A stretch of DNA of 64,000 nt from Strigamia acuminata (GCA_949358305.1 OX442314.1:52459162-52523161); one strand, 5' to 3'; shown: positions 22,023-34,800, counted from the stretch's first letter. Program-made: numbers and translations. Notes: generated by a model not told the origin, from the letters alone.

Positions 22023-24149
22023 GTGGCACTGTGAGTTGAGAGTGACGTTTTGTTGTTGTTTGTATTTGCTGTGAGTATTGGTTTGTGAACCAGAATTACG
22101 AGATACTCTATATTGTGGGAACATAGATTCCAACTGCCAAAAAGTTTACTGAACTATGGATATAGTAGTACAAGTACTGCTATTGCTTCTGTGTTGCTGT
22201 TGCAGTTTTTATAATTTAATATTAATATTTTGTGTATTTACACTTTCAAACCAAAATTATAAATTCGATTTGGATGAAACCTGTCAAGAGAAAATAATAA
22301 CATGGCAAATGAGGCATCATTTTGACAAGCTAGAATTAAACAAGTAAGACAAAAAAATACGTTTTTGAAAAAGGCTTTTATGCAGTATCTCTACAAAATT
22401 GGAATACAGAATAAAAATTTGGCAATTGACAGATTGTTTTTTAGCAAATAAAAAAAACTAAAGTTTAGATTAAAAAATTATTGGCACCCTTTGAAAGAGC
22501 GGCAAATTCTGCACATTAAATATTCTAATCGGTTCATTATTCATATTTTTGGTTTTTTTATGGTCGAATTCAAATTTTCCACTAAATTTGCCATGTGGTC
22601 GCTGGCTACAATCGTAAAAAAACATACTTTTTCTTTACCGAGTCAAAAGAAAAAATATACAGGCGTGTGCAGAATGCAATTTCCAATCGAATGCGCCTGG
22701 TTTCAGAAATTTTAAATCTATTTTTAGTACCGAAAACATCAAAATTCCTATCGGGCAAACATTTTGGCATCCATTAAAAAACACGGGTTCTGCCAGGTGG
22801 TGCTTCGGTATACTTACAGTTTGCCGTAAATCAGAATTTTAATTCGTATTTCCAGTCCACAGCGCTGAAATATGAGTCTTTTTTTCTTTCTTTTTTAATA
22901 ATGTGTAGAATGACTTGTTACGAATCAACTTAGATGTTTAGTTAATTTGATCTGAATTTACGCGCAAGGTGATGTAGCGCAAACCAGTGGGCAAAGTTCG
23001 TAGATTTACTTGTTTTGTGCCGTCGTCAAATGAGGATATTAGACGGTGAATAAACCTAAGCTCGCTGTAACACACATTATTTATATTCGACGGGCTCGAA
23101 TCTCACGTTGTAGGTTTTGACGTTAAAAGAAATGAGTATGCGCGGTGTAATTCATAAGCGGGTGGGCGTAGAATGTCACAGGCATGCGAAGTGATAAAAG
23201 GTGGGCAAAAAGAGGCGCTATTAAGTGTGATATTAGAAGTGCGCGTGTTAAGACGCAAACTAAAGGTTGACAAACTCAATTCAATCTAAGAGGTCTTAAC
23301 TCGTTGAAAGAAGTATGAGAAGTGTGGATTATGGTTAAAAGTTGTGACCAGGTAAACATGAGTCATGTGACCGGGTCTATTGAAGTGGGTGAGGGGGTGA
23401 AAGGTATAAAATAAGGTTAATTGTTGGAAATAATAAGATGCGCGCAATGAAGCTGCGCATATATTTAGAGATGATTCATCAATGTTAGATGAAAAGAGAG
23501 ATTGGGAAAAAATAAGAGAACTTAAGATTGGGTCAGTCTAAGTTAGAAATGAATAAAAAAGAAGGGTGGGTAACCTGCCCGTGACAGACTTGTTCTAGGG
23601 CGCTACGAAGCCCAAATTTTAATTTTCTTTTAACATTAATTGATTTTTGGAAAAAAAACACAAAATTACACGAACCAGAAGTCAAGTTAAATAAAAGCCT
23701 TTAAAAACACAAAGTCTTTGAGTTGATTTTGGGATTTGAGTTGGATTTTACGAGAATCATACAAACTGTATCAGGGCTGGTGCACATATTTCCACCTGAA
23801 GCGAGCAAGGCATATGCGCCCTTTTAAACAATAAAAAAAATTTTTTTTTTGGTGGAAATAAATCGAATTGTGCACCTAAAGATGCCGCCTTTGGAAATAT
23901 GCCACCTGCGGCGACCGCCTCACTGCCTCACCCTTTGCACCGGCCTTTGATCAGTTTCTTGCTGGATTCCTCTTTTCATGGTAGACTGACTGGAGGCATC
24001 CATCTTAAATGACTTATACCAGTAGCCAAATATTTCGAAAGATGAGTCATGATTAGAGAAATTTATCAATCAGCCACTTATTGATAGGTTCTGATCGGAG
24101 TGATTTATCAATAGGCCACCTATTGCAATTGAATTATCATTTCAGTGAA
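22023..24149. other. Intergenic; one weak exon-like frame
   Basis: A frame at 22156-22347 begins with ATG and a strongly hydrophobic, leucine/cysteine-rich segment, and ends at a possible splice donor (gtaagac, about 22345). It could be a first exon with a signal anchor, but no acceptor or second exon was found. The rest (about 22350-24149) shows no gene. Confidence 0.3.
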
Positions 24150-24404
24150 GTAAATCACATCATTTCCTGTGGCTGGTAAGATATTTCAGCCACATCAGCC
24201 AAATAATTATTTACTTTAGATGAATTTTAGCCAAATGACTTACATGAATTATTGATAATTCAGATTATGATAAGTCAAATTTGGATTTAAATTTTGAATG
24301 CACCTACTGAAAATACTAATTGAATCATTTTTGGGTCTTGTATTTCTACGACAGAAACAGTAAAGTAAATTTTCCCATCAGAACGCCTCTACTGAGTGAC
24401 ATCT
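24150..24404. repeat. Duplicated sequence just 5' of the DEG/ENaC gene
   Basis: It matches 54894-54968 plus 59981-60121 (one copy split by element E), ending with gaacgcctctactgagtgac. The second copy lacks about 55 internal bases. It ends only 14 bases before the DEG/ENaC ATG, so it may be promoter/5' UTR sequence of a duplicated gene rather than a transposon. Confidence 0.75.
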
Positions 24405-24417
24405 GGGAAAATAAACT

Positions 24418-27400
24418 ATGGATGCACAGAAGTCGTATCACCCATTTGGTCGGATTCAACAACTGAGAAAGAAACAAATGAAACAAGTTATTTGCACTGT
24501 TATAGCAAGTCAGAAAGAGATTCCATTATTTATCAGATCTCTAGAGAACATTTCAAAAAAGAAAAAAAGTATGCTAATTCTATTTACAACACTACTTGTA
24601 ATCAATTTGGTGGCTTGTTCCTACCAAACTGTCGATCGAATATTGCATTACATGGACGAACCAACCACAGTTAATACATACATGATTGAAACACCACATG
24701 GTCCGTTTCCATCTATTTACGTATATCCGGAAACTACACAAGAACTTAATGATTACCTCGCTAACCAGAGTGGAAACATCGATTTTAAACAGTAATGTAA
24801 ATTTAATGTAATTGATCAACTGTTCAACGAAATGTATCCTGAAGATGTAATGGAACTCACGAGAAAACCTAGCTATATAACTGATGCACATTTTTCTGTG
24901 GTAAATTAATTTTTTTTAATAAACATTTTTACCAAAATAAATTTTTTCAGCACAACTCAAGATTCAATGTGACCGTTAAAAATCATGAATCAATTGAATG
25001 GCCAATCGCTCAGATTTCGAGTAGTAAGTCAACCAACAATTATCGCCGTTTGATATTCTAACTTCTTTTTCACATTAGTGTTTGAATTTCCATATGGAAA
25101 TGAAAATAACAAAATGGTAATAAAGTTTAATTTTCCCAAAACATGCACAGATTATCACGTGAGTAGTAATTCTAGGAATATATATTTTCACTTAACAATA
25201 AACACTGCAAAAAAGTTCTAACAAAACTACAATGTTTGTTACCAGATATTAAGAATTCAAATTTAACATTAAAAATTATTGTTTCAATTAAGCTTGTCAT
25301 AGATCCCTCACCAGTTATCTATCACATCTCAAAGGCCTTTGTGAACTTTTTTGACAAAGGAGAAGGGCTAAAGAATCAAGTCATTGCAACTGTGCAAAAA
25401 GTAAGTGATAGAATAGAAGTAATAGCAATGACAGCTTAGTTAAGAAATTTTTAAAAATCAAAATTTTTAAAATTTGCAATTGTAACAACAATAAAATTTC
25501 GATCTTGTTTTAGTACCACTTCATTAATACCACGAGACAGCAGTGCAACAATAACTTACATGACTGCTTGCAACATTGTTTAGTAAAAGCAATGAAATGC
25601 AGGTAAACAACTTTCTTGAATTCGTACAAACAGTGATATGGCCAAGCATGAACAAAAAGAATCAGTTCTCAAATTAGAGCCGCCCTCGAATAATAGCCGC
25701 AGCCACTATTCGAGGGCGTCAAATCGTCACTTTCAACCGCCAATAGTATTCGTGGGTTACAACAATTCTTCAAGGGCGGCTCTTTAATACTAATTTTAAT
25801 TAATCGGAAATTTGCAGAACGGATATTTTGTTATTTATAAATGTAAAAAGAGACGGTTATATACCCAAATAATGGTGTAAGGGTAACGTATGCTGGACGT
25901 TGGATTGTTCTGATTATAAGATGCACTTCGCTCTGTAAGATGCAGCACCCATTCATTGTTGGTTGACTTTTGAAATTAAAAAAAATATGCCTTATGATCC
26001 TCAAATACGATGTTCGCAGCTTTTGCGGTCACCAGATGCAACACATTAAATCACGTTATTGCACGATCCAATTCATACAATTGTATGTTCAAGGAAAATA
26101 CAAATGATTAAAACGTACCGGTAATTACTCTCTTAGATTTCCGTTTTACGAGGCAAGAAGCCTTCCGAAATGCAATAAGGCAGATAGCATTTGTCAACAC
26201 AACATACTCTATAGATTACTTGTTGAGAAAGATTTAACGACACACTGCAAATGCCTCAATTTGTGTGATGTAACGCAACAAAGCCTAACGTATAACCTAC
26301 AAGCTGGAAGTGAGGATATTGTTGAAATATTCATTGCCAACAATTACGTTCGAACGATGCAAGAAAGCTATTCTTACGACATAATTTTATTGTTATGCGA
26401 CATTGGAGGCAACATTGGCCTCTATTTCGGCATGTCTTGTTTAGCACTCGTCGAAATATTTATTCATTGCTGCAAAATGTGTTTGACCAAACTAAGCAAA
26501 ATAACAAAAGCAAACGCCGAATTGAAAGAAAAAATTCCAATGATACTCGAAAAAATGCAGAAATCAAAAAAGAAATCGTTTGTCAAAAACAAACTGAAAA
26601 CCACTGTTTCATTAATCCTGTTTTGCACTTCAGTTTATCAAACTTACAACTTGATCGACACTTATTTTCATTGTCCACTCACGAAAACTGTTAACATCAT
26701 TAGAGACAACATGATTGAGTTTCCACTCATTATTGCATGCGGGGAAACTGTGAGAATACTAAAAGCTAAGATAAAATTAGCTGCTAAAATGCAAACTGAC
26801 TGTGACCACTACCAACTCCTCGATTTACTCCATCCATTGGCTGAATACGCCAACGAAACAGAGAAGTTATGGAGGGACTCTTCTAGTTATAACACCTACG
26901 TCTCAAATGGAAAAGATCTAGATGTAAGCTAAGCGAGCAAAGTACTAAATAGTTAGTGCTATTTGTATTAAATTACTTACTATTTTTGTAGGTGACTAAT
27001 ACTCTAGAGGACCTATTATTTGCCAATTTATCAATTTTATCGACGGCATTTGGAACATGCACTGTGTTTAATAAAGGTAACTGCAAAAGAAATATTTTTT
27101 ATCTTCTTGTACTTCAAAATGTTTGCAGGTGACAGGCCATTTTCACCAAAGAAAAATAAATTCTACTTTTTTGATGACTTCACGAGAGACATTTGCAACG
27201 AATATCAAACTGTGAGATTGTTGACACATTCAGATTACATTGTTGCTTACTTGACTTCATCATGCATTTCCAGCATTTTGTTGTGCCGAAAAATCAAGTG
27301 TTTCATCCAAAATATATATTTCACATTCCCACCAAACTAGGCACCGTGATTGACATTTCTCGTCAAACGGTAATATCTAAAAGAAAACAAAAACCATTAT

Positions 27401-28392
27401 TTTACATCTTACTCTGTTTAGCTCGTTCGAGTGAACACTGCTAAAAGTCCTTGTAAACCAAATAAAGAAGTTTCTGAATGTGAACGGAAATGTTTTGCAA
27501 TAAAATTGTCACAACAACTTCTCAAGTGCAGGTAAAAATAATATTACTTACACCAAAAAATAATTGGATTCCCTAGAGGAGGGCAGGCCTCTTCTAATAC
27601 AAGCTTCCACTGCTATACTAGTAGAAATGTTCTAAAAACCAATCTGCATGAAGTCTAGCAGCTAGAGTTGTTGTAAAATGCTGCGTTCGACTTCAGTAAA
27701 ATTTTTTTAAGAGACTAAGTTATGTCATAAGTTTGGCTATTTTGTAATGACTGATTTACATTAACAATATGTGGCAGCGAAACTTTGTTTCCTAAGCATC
27801 CTCTCATAACAAATGTTCCAATGTTGCATCAGCATACCAGCTTCTCACATTCCTGCTGGAAGACTGATGCAAGTAGGTCCCTAGAACACTCGCCTAGATG
27901 AGGAAGCTTGTACTAGAAGGATTCTGTTCTCCAGAAGAGATTTCGGGTTATATTTGGATGTAATATATCAAAAAATAATATGAACCGCACAATTTGCCAC
28001 TAAATCTTTATATGCAAACCAAAAGAAATGTATTTGTTATCTTTCTATCTAGACTACCGTTCATGAAAAACAGTACTTTAAAAATCTGCATGACATCAGA
28101 AACAGCTAAAACAACCTACGAAACATATTTGCAAACTCAATTCAAGACCAACCCCCAGAAAGACTGTTCCTGTGCAACACGCTGCCGTGAAACCGTTTAC
28201 AATGTCAAAGTAAAAGCATCCATTAAGGGTGAAATAGCGACAGCAGCTATATACACTATTGAAGAGAACATTCGAGAAGTTATCGAAGAACAGGAGCTCA
28301 TTTCTGTAACAAAACTATTGTGTAGCATTGGATCTATTATTGGTATTTTGACTGGTTTCTCAACATTTACTCTTGTTGACTATTTCATTTGA
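24418..28392 (+). CDS. Two-unit (concatenated) DEG/ENaC-type sodium channel gene, 11 exons
   Basis: Exons read as 24418-24900, 24951-25023, 25079-25158, 25254-25400, 25514-25602, 26137-26923, 26992-27076, 27129-27211, 27274-27369, 27422-27531, 28053-28392. All introns are GT-AG and every phase joins, giving about 790 codons. Unit 1: TM1 about residues 52-68, GPFPSIYVYP after it, cysteine-rich loop, DIGGNIGLYFGMS and TM2 about 373-400. Unit 2 follows in the same exon 6 after a ~45-residue basic linker: TM1 about 446-462, EFPLIIAC, FGTCTVFN, cysteine pairs, TM2 ending CSIGSIIGILTGFS. Both units keep the G-x-S filter motif. These channels are plasma-membrane trimers of single subunits, so two units in one chain is unusual. 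One in-frame TAA (24793-24795, codon 126) interrupts exon 1. Each unit is shorter than usual (~395 aa). Confidence 0.82.
25676..25783. mobile_element. Small TIR element inside intron 5
   Basis: Imperfect terminal inverted repeats (agagccgccctcgaa against its complement at 25766-25783) enclose a second copy of the same word (ctattcgagggcg). It lies in the 534-bp intron 25603-26136. No coding capacity. Confidence 0.65.
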
Positions 28393-28886
28393 TTTGACAT
28401 TGTTATCAATATACATAAATAACATAAATAACAGCAATAGTTTTCACTCTCCTGACTTTGTTCTTGTTAACACAGTGTGGTTTTTGTAAAAAAAAATCAC
28501 TAATTAATGTTATTTACCCATGCAAAAGAATAAATTATAAAAATAGAAGGCGCAGAAATGTGCTGCACTATGTAAAACTACCTAAAAAACAGTTCCAAAT
28601 TGTAGCCTTAAAACCTCACTTTTTGTCCCATATCTCTTTTATCAATAACACAAATATTGTTACAGATTTTGAATCCTTTCTCAACTCATTCTTCATCATT
28701 CAATTTTAAAATTTTATTAACACAGTTAAGTAACAAAAGGAAATTCAAATCCATAATGTGGAAACTGACGGTTCCCAAAAAGACTAATGTAGTTTATGTT
28801 TGACCACTGGGGTGCAGGTTAGAACTCAGACCTGTGACCTGTATTATGCTAATTCCTAGAATAAAGACTTGATCTCTTCTTTGTAT
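28393..28886. other. 3' flank of the DEG/ENaC gene
   Basis: AT-rich DNA with several possible polyadenylation words (aataaat near 28530). No further exon with DEG/ENaC character. Confidence 0.4.
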
Positions 28887-29051
28887 TGTTCTGCACAAGA
28901 ATAAAAATGTAGTACGGTACGTTTTGTAAATGTAACCAGCAAGGTATGCTTTTCATGCATCTTCCAACATCAAGATAATTCTGACTTCATCTGCTGTTTT
29001 TAAAGATAAGTTTTGAAATTTATAATATTTTAAGTCGCCGCTGCAAGTATA
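28887..29051 (+). mobile_element. LTR end, family F, left half of a split copy
   Basis: It matches 1794-1947. Its natural continuation (primer site and leader) resumes at 43559, because element G inserted at a TA right at the LTR/primer-site junction. Confidence 0.7.
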
Positions 29052-29315
29052 CAGGGTGGAACAAAAGTCTGTTCCCCTCAAATCTTTTCTGAGCAATTGC
29101 ATCTAGGCCAACTTTGATGAAGCAATCATAAAGGAAGTTGGGTAAGAGCAATCCAATGATGTCATCAAATTTGACCTTGAAGGCCATTTTCAAGGTTATT
29201 CACTTGCTAACTTCTAAACCAATCAGGTTAGAGCAGAAAAGTCAATTACAAAGTTGTAGAGCACCATCAAATTAGTACTATCCAACGTATCTTAGTTATC
29301 TTAAGTTAAATGTTT

Positions 29316-29516
29316 GGCGGTGGCTATTTCCACCCCCTAGAGGGTGAAAATAGAATCTGGGCTATTTCCATCCCCTAGAGGGTGAAAATAGGGTATAGGC
29401 TATTTCCACCCCCTTGGAGGGTGGAAATATCATATTTGAGTTATTTCCACCCCTTGGAGGGTGGAAATATCTTGGTGGCTATTTCCACCCACTGATAAAA
29501 ACATGTTAAAGAAGAT

Positions 29517-29555
<39 letters not shown>

Positions 29556-30466
29556 TTTTTTCACAACCTGTGCATTAACTGCTGTTTCACACCTATCAGG
29601 ACAATACCATTTATCAACATTAATGTCGAATTGTCCTAAACATGAGGTATGAAACCACTAGTGGCAATGATCACATTGCACCGTCTGCCCACTACAGGGG
29701 TTTCAGCATGTACAAAAAACAGTCTTTTTTTCTCTCTGATGCTAATTGCTAATGAGTATGCTGTAAAACCCCTTTATCTGGAAACTGAGACATAGCTCCA
29801 CATTCAAGATTCAATACATTGAATCAGATGAGGTCGTAATTCAGAGTTAATTAAATCGACAGTACCAGTAGCCTTGTGTGCGGTAGCGTAATACCGTACC
29901 CCGGTATTACTTTCACGAGGCAATACCGCGGTATTCCCAAAAATATCATAAAACGATATACCGTAATACCGCAAATACTGCATATACCACAATTCAAGTG
30001 TCTTTTTCATCGTTTTCTTCAAATTTAAGTGTTTTTCATCGTTTTCTTCCATTTTATTGTTTGATTTTCATCAATTTGTTCCATTTCTAGTTTGATTTTC
30101 ATCGTTTTGTGGAATTAAAAACAATGAAAAAAATTTTTAATTGCACAAAACGATGAAAATCAAACTAGTAATGGAAGAAATTGATGAAAATCAAGCAAGA
30201 AATGGAACAAAACAATAAAAAACACTAGAATTTGAAGAAAACGATTAAAAACACTTGAATTTGAAGAAAACGGTGAAAAACACTTGAATTTGAAGAAAAT
30301 GATAAAAAACACTTGAATTTGAAGAAAACGATGAAAAACACTTGAATTTGAAGAAAACGATGAAAAACAGTGGATGGAATTAGCCAATCAAATGCATTTC
30401 TGAAAAGGGGGTGGAAATAGCCCCGATTCTATTTTCACCCTCTAGGGGGTGGAAATAGCCAGTTCG
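29316..30466. mobile_element. 1.15-kb foldback element with 9-bp target duplication
   Basis: It is inserted in element G with duplication taaatgttt (29307-29315 and 30467-30475). Inner terminal repeats are about 36 bp: ggctatttccaccccctaga at 29322 and its inverse ending at 30460. The left side carries five tandem ~35-bp palindromic units of the same word. The centre (about 30000-30370) is a long imperfect palindrome of AT-rich repeats, and an (attt)n tract lies at about 29515-29560. No ORF of interest. A 9-bp duplication is typical of Mutator-like elements; that class is inference. Confidence 0.72.
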
Positions 30467-30794
30467 TAAATGTTTTCTTTTTAAAAAGGAGACAAATCAG
30501 CTGAAATAAAGCTAGTCATTGTGACAAAACTTAAATTTCTATCACAAAAATACTGAATTACTTAAATAAACGTATTCAAATGTGCATCATTATCCAAGTA
30601 AACAAGAAAAACCACTGCCCTTTTTTAATGCCTCAATAATTATTTTACAAATTTATGGACAAGCTTTTTCTTGAATAGGAAATTTTTTTTTCCTATGAAT
30701 TTTTAATTGCTGAAAGTTTGTGATTTTGTTTGTCTGATAATAAAGCAAATCTCAGGTGAAATTTGTAATAATTCATCATTTATTTAATTAAATA

Positions 30795-31756
30795 TGTGGT
30801 GATCTCAATGTATTTCACCAACTTAGAAGATAAAATTAATTGTCTTCTAATTAATTTGACTGTGGCGCACGCCAAGTCAGATCATGTGACCTAGGGGAGA
30901 AATCCTCTCTAGGCACATATCACCCCAGGTTGTCCGGGGTGAAGACGGTTATTAACCGTTATGGTGCAATATGGTGTAATAACCACTAGTTGCACCCATT
31001 TGAGCTAAGTGCGCAGGTTTTCTGCGCAATATTGAAGCGTGCTGGGCTCGCGCCTTGGCTCAAATCGGGACTCTGAAAAATACAACAACAACCTCAACAT
31101 CACTGCTTTTGCTCCTGAAAGAAAAGTATTGATAGAGGACCGTTGTAACTCAGTTTCACCTGCTATCTTTGTGCCACCCAAAGCACAAAGCCAGCAATTC
31201 TGCTTGAATTAGCCGTAGCTAATTCCAGCAATCGAGAAGAGAAGTTCCCGTGTCGCGTGAACCATCGCCGTCGCAGTAGCGCAAACTGCTGCCACCGCCA
31301 TCGGACGTGAACGGACGCCTGCCCGAACGTGAACCACCGCCCCGTGCCGTCGTACTTCGTGTGGAAGACTCACCGTGAACCATCATCCGAGGATCATCGT
31401 ACGTGTGAGTGAAGACGAGGAAAATAGCGGAAGCCATTTTCCTAACAACTTTGGTTGTCAAGCGCCTTCGCCGCGCTTTGTAGCTTGCAACAGTCGTTGC
31501 AAGCCCTCCATTGTTTTCCCGCTCTTTTATTACGCGATTCATCGCTTTATTCTTACTTTTAAACTAGTCATTGTAATTAAACCGAATAAATAATTGTGTG
31601 ATTTTTATTACCATAATAAACTGTCTTTTTATTTCTATTTCCGTAAACTTAACCCTAGACAAGTTTCGGCCGCGATATAAGTCTTGTAAAGCATTCACCT
31701 GCGGTAACCACGCTTGATTTATTAGAAATTAAGTGTAAAAAACCCGGATCGCAGCA
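30795..31756 (+). repeat. 5' LTR, family A
   Basis: TGTGGTGATC...GATCGCAGCA. It contains consecutive hairpins: caccccaggttgtccggggtg (30921-30941), acggttattaaccgt (about 30945-30959) and tgcgcaggttttctgcgca (about 31010-31028). The motif agtattgatagaggaccg (about 31126) is shared with family B LTRs. Confidence 0.95.
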
Positions 31757-31758
31757 CG

Positions 31759-31776
31759 TGGGGGCCTGGCCGGGAT
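31759..31776 (+). other. Primer-binding site, tRNA-Pro-like (family A)
   Basis: TGGGGGCCTGGCCGGGAT, two bases after the LTR. Same position and nearly the same sequence as in family B. Confidence 0.7.
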
Positions 31777-31869
31777 AGACATTGTATAAATTTTTGACAG
31801 TTAAAATTTACCCGCCATTTTTATCTTGCTTATCTTTCTTCTCTATCCTTTCTTCATCCTCATTGAAAA

Positions 31870-34800
31870 ATGGCGACTCCTTCAGAGAAGAGACCGAGAG
31901 GAAGGCCGGCGAAGAGACGAGTGGCGATCGATCTACCAGCCGTGGATCAAGAAGTGACTGAGTCACAAGAACTGTTTGAAGCCATGGATCAAACAGCTAA
32001 CTGTAACTCGGCACAGTTAATCGTGAATGAATTCACGCAAGCGTTGGAGCGACAACAGCCATCCCCGCCCAGCGGCCAGTTGGAATTAAATAATCCAACT
32101 GGAAGTGGCCGTTCCAAGTCGCAAAACGATGATTTGAATTTACGAATTCAATCATCAAGTGCAGAGCACTCGCTGAATTCATCACCAGTCCAAGGTGCAG
32201 CACAGCAAGATTCAGAGAATTCCAATATGGAAGTTTCTCATTCTCCCGTGCGTGTTACCATGATGGACGCACTCCGTGAGCAAGCTAGGCTCGAGGGAGT
32301 AAAAGTCACTAGCGAAATGACTGTGGAACAAATCCACAAAGCTATGGTTCGCAAACAAAGTCAAAAAGACGTTGAAATCGTCAGAACAAGCTTACAAGCA
32401 GAGTTCGAGCGAATGCATGCAGAAATGCAGCAGCAAAATGCCGAACTAAAACAACAACGTGCAAATGATCACGTTAAGTTGTTAAATTTAGAGCAGGAAA
32501 AAGCTTCCTGGCTAATTACTGACGAAGAGCATCAACAAAGGCTCGAGCAACTAAATTAAGCCCAAAAAGATTTAGAAATTGCTAATGAAAATTTGAGATT
32601 GGCTAACGCAAATTTGCGAGAAGCCAACACAAATTTAATGACTGCCGAACTAACCGCCCCAGTTCGAGCGAGGGAATTAATCCCCTCTTCCTCTCACAAT
32701 GTAGAGAATTATGCTGCAGAACAAGCAGCAAGAGCTAAGAGACTAGCACAACGAGAAAACGAAGTATTTCTCGCTCGACAGCAGTCAGTAATTGATGCTG
32801 GTCAAGCCGCCAAAAGTCAAAGTACTGCAGAGCAGTTATTACGTGCCGACTTAGCTGCGCAAGCTCGTGAAAATGAGATTCTTCGCGCAGATCTACTGAC
32901 AGTACAAGAAAATTTTGCAGTAGTTGTACAAAAAGTACAAGATGTTTGCGGTGAAGATAATTTTGCAAAGCCAGCCCCAGTTTTGCAAAAAGGTGCTTCC
33001 AAATCACCTGAGTTGATTGATTTAACATCAGCTAAACCAAAAGTCAGTCGACAGTCAAGCTGGACTGACAGTGATGACTCACGCAGTAGTCGTGGTAGCC
33101 GTGGTAGCCATCACAGTCGCAAAAAGCGAAAGCGACAACCAGACCCGACCGAATATTATCCCCCAAAAGTTCCACAAGATTCGGATCGATTCTTTAGCAA
33201 TAGTGACCGATTAATTGGATTGCTAGAGAAGAAGAATAAAGAACGTGAGAAACCACACGATCGTGGACGAACACACGATAATCCGCGAGAAGGCTCACCA
33301 AAACGAGATTGTCACAACGACATCCGTGATGGGCCGAGACACCGTGGCAATCCACCGGGTGGTGACCCACCAGGTGGAGATAGTTCAGATGGACATGGAG
33401 GTGGCCACTCATGTGACCACAATTCGAATGGCAATCGAAATGGAAGGGGACCACCAAATGGAGACCGTCGTCCGCCAGATGGCGACGATCCTCAGGACCC
33501 TGATCCGCCGCCAAATCCGAATCATGAATCTGCGTCAGATACAGATTCCTCACACCCCAGTGTGAGAGGGCGATCTCGTCATAGAACGCGTGGGAGAACT
33601 CAAAGACCCGATTTCTACACGAAAGATGAGATTGACCAGCTGTTGAGGCAAAATGCTCAACAACAGCGAAAAAACAGAAGGGATAAAATTATTTTGCAAA
33701 AAATAAATGAATTTACTTCTGATAAATGGACTCATCAAACCACAGATGAAAGATTCATTCGATGGGATCGAGTTATCCCACATGCCTATAATGGAAGTTG
33801 GCAAGCAGGGTCAAACCTCTTGCTAGAAATATTCGAACTAGGCAAAGTTCACAGTTTTAGCTGTGAAGGAGCATTGGCCCATCTAGTACCAAAAATACTA
33901 GTCGGCGATGTCAAGGAGTGGTTTCGTAGAAAAAACTTCACGAGGTGGGATGACTTCGTTAAACAATTCATGTTTAAATTTGGTGAATCGAGCGAAGACA
34001 TCAAGACGCTCTGGCGATGTCTTAAGCAACGAAAAGGCGAAAGTTTACATTCGTACATGCTAAGAGCAGAGAATCTGCTTGGCAGAATGCCACATGCCGT
34101 TACTGACGCAACAGCAGATGATCAGTTCAGAGCTGGTCTCACAGAATATAGTAAAAATATTCTGATGATGTCGGACGCTCCCGACCCGGGGAAATTCTCC
34201 GAGTTAAATGAGTTTATGGAGGTCAATCAACTACGCATTGACGAAAAGTACAAAGCTTACCTTACAGATGCCGAAAGGTCAGCGTACTTAAAGCGAGAGA
34301 AGAGACTCGCTGAGCAAAACAATGAAACCTTTAATGGTTTGCAATTGTTGCAGCCACCTAGTTATGAAGACTTTCTAGACGAAGTGGAAGGGAAGAGTTC
34401 GAAAAAAGAATCTTCCAAAAAGGACGTCAAAAATCCTCATTCAGTCCCCAAGTTACATGCAAATATAACTGGAGCTGAAACTCCGCCGTCTGAAGCTGAA
34501 GAAGCTGAAGAGGAGGAGGAAGCGGAAGACGAGACACTGGCTTTATTGGCCAAAGCAGCGGCGTTGTTAGCAAAAAATAACCCCGTTGCAGGCAAATGGA
34601 AGCCAAGAATGAAACCCAAAAATGTTTCATTTGACGCATCAAAGGTGAATACCGAAAGGAATTCAAAGTCACCTGCGGTGTCGCCTGAGCGCCGGTCTGA
34701 CGCTCGTTCTCGTTCTGCTTCCCCAGCAGCAACAAAAAAGAAATCGCCTGCAACTGATCCATGCAATTTATGCAAAAAATTAGGGCATTGGCAAAAAGAC

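Noticed and set aside
30160-30387. Repetitive Phe/Ser-rich protein frame
   Set aside because: Translation of the AT-rich internal repeats of the foldback element.
31219-31593. Frames in the family A LTR on both strands (repeated at 42570-42944)
   Set aside because: They are duplicated because the LTR is duplicated. The minus-strand one is antisense to the element, and the old solo LTR does not keep them.
33194-33565. Histidine-rich frames on both strands within gag
   Set aside because: Alternate-frame readings of the Gly/Asp/Pro-rich linker of family A gag.
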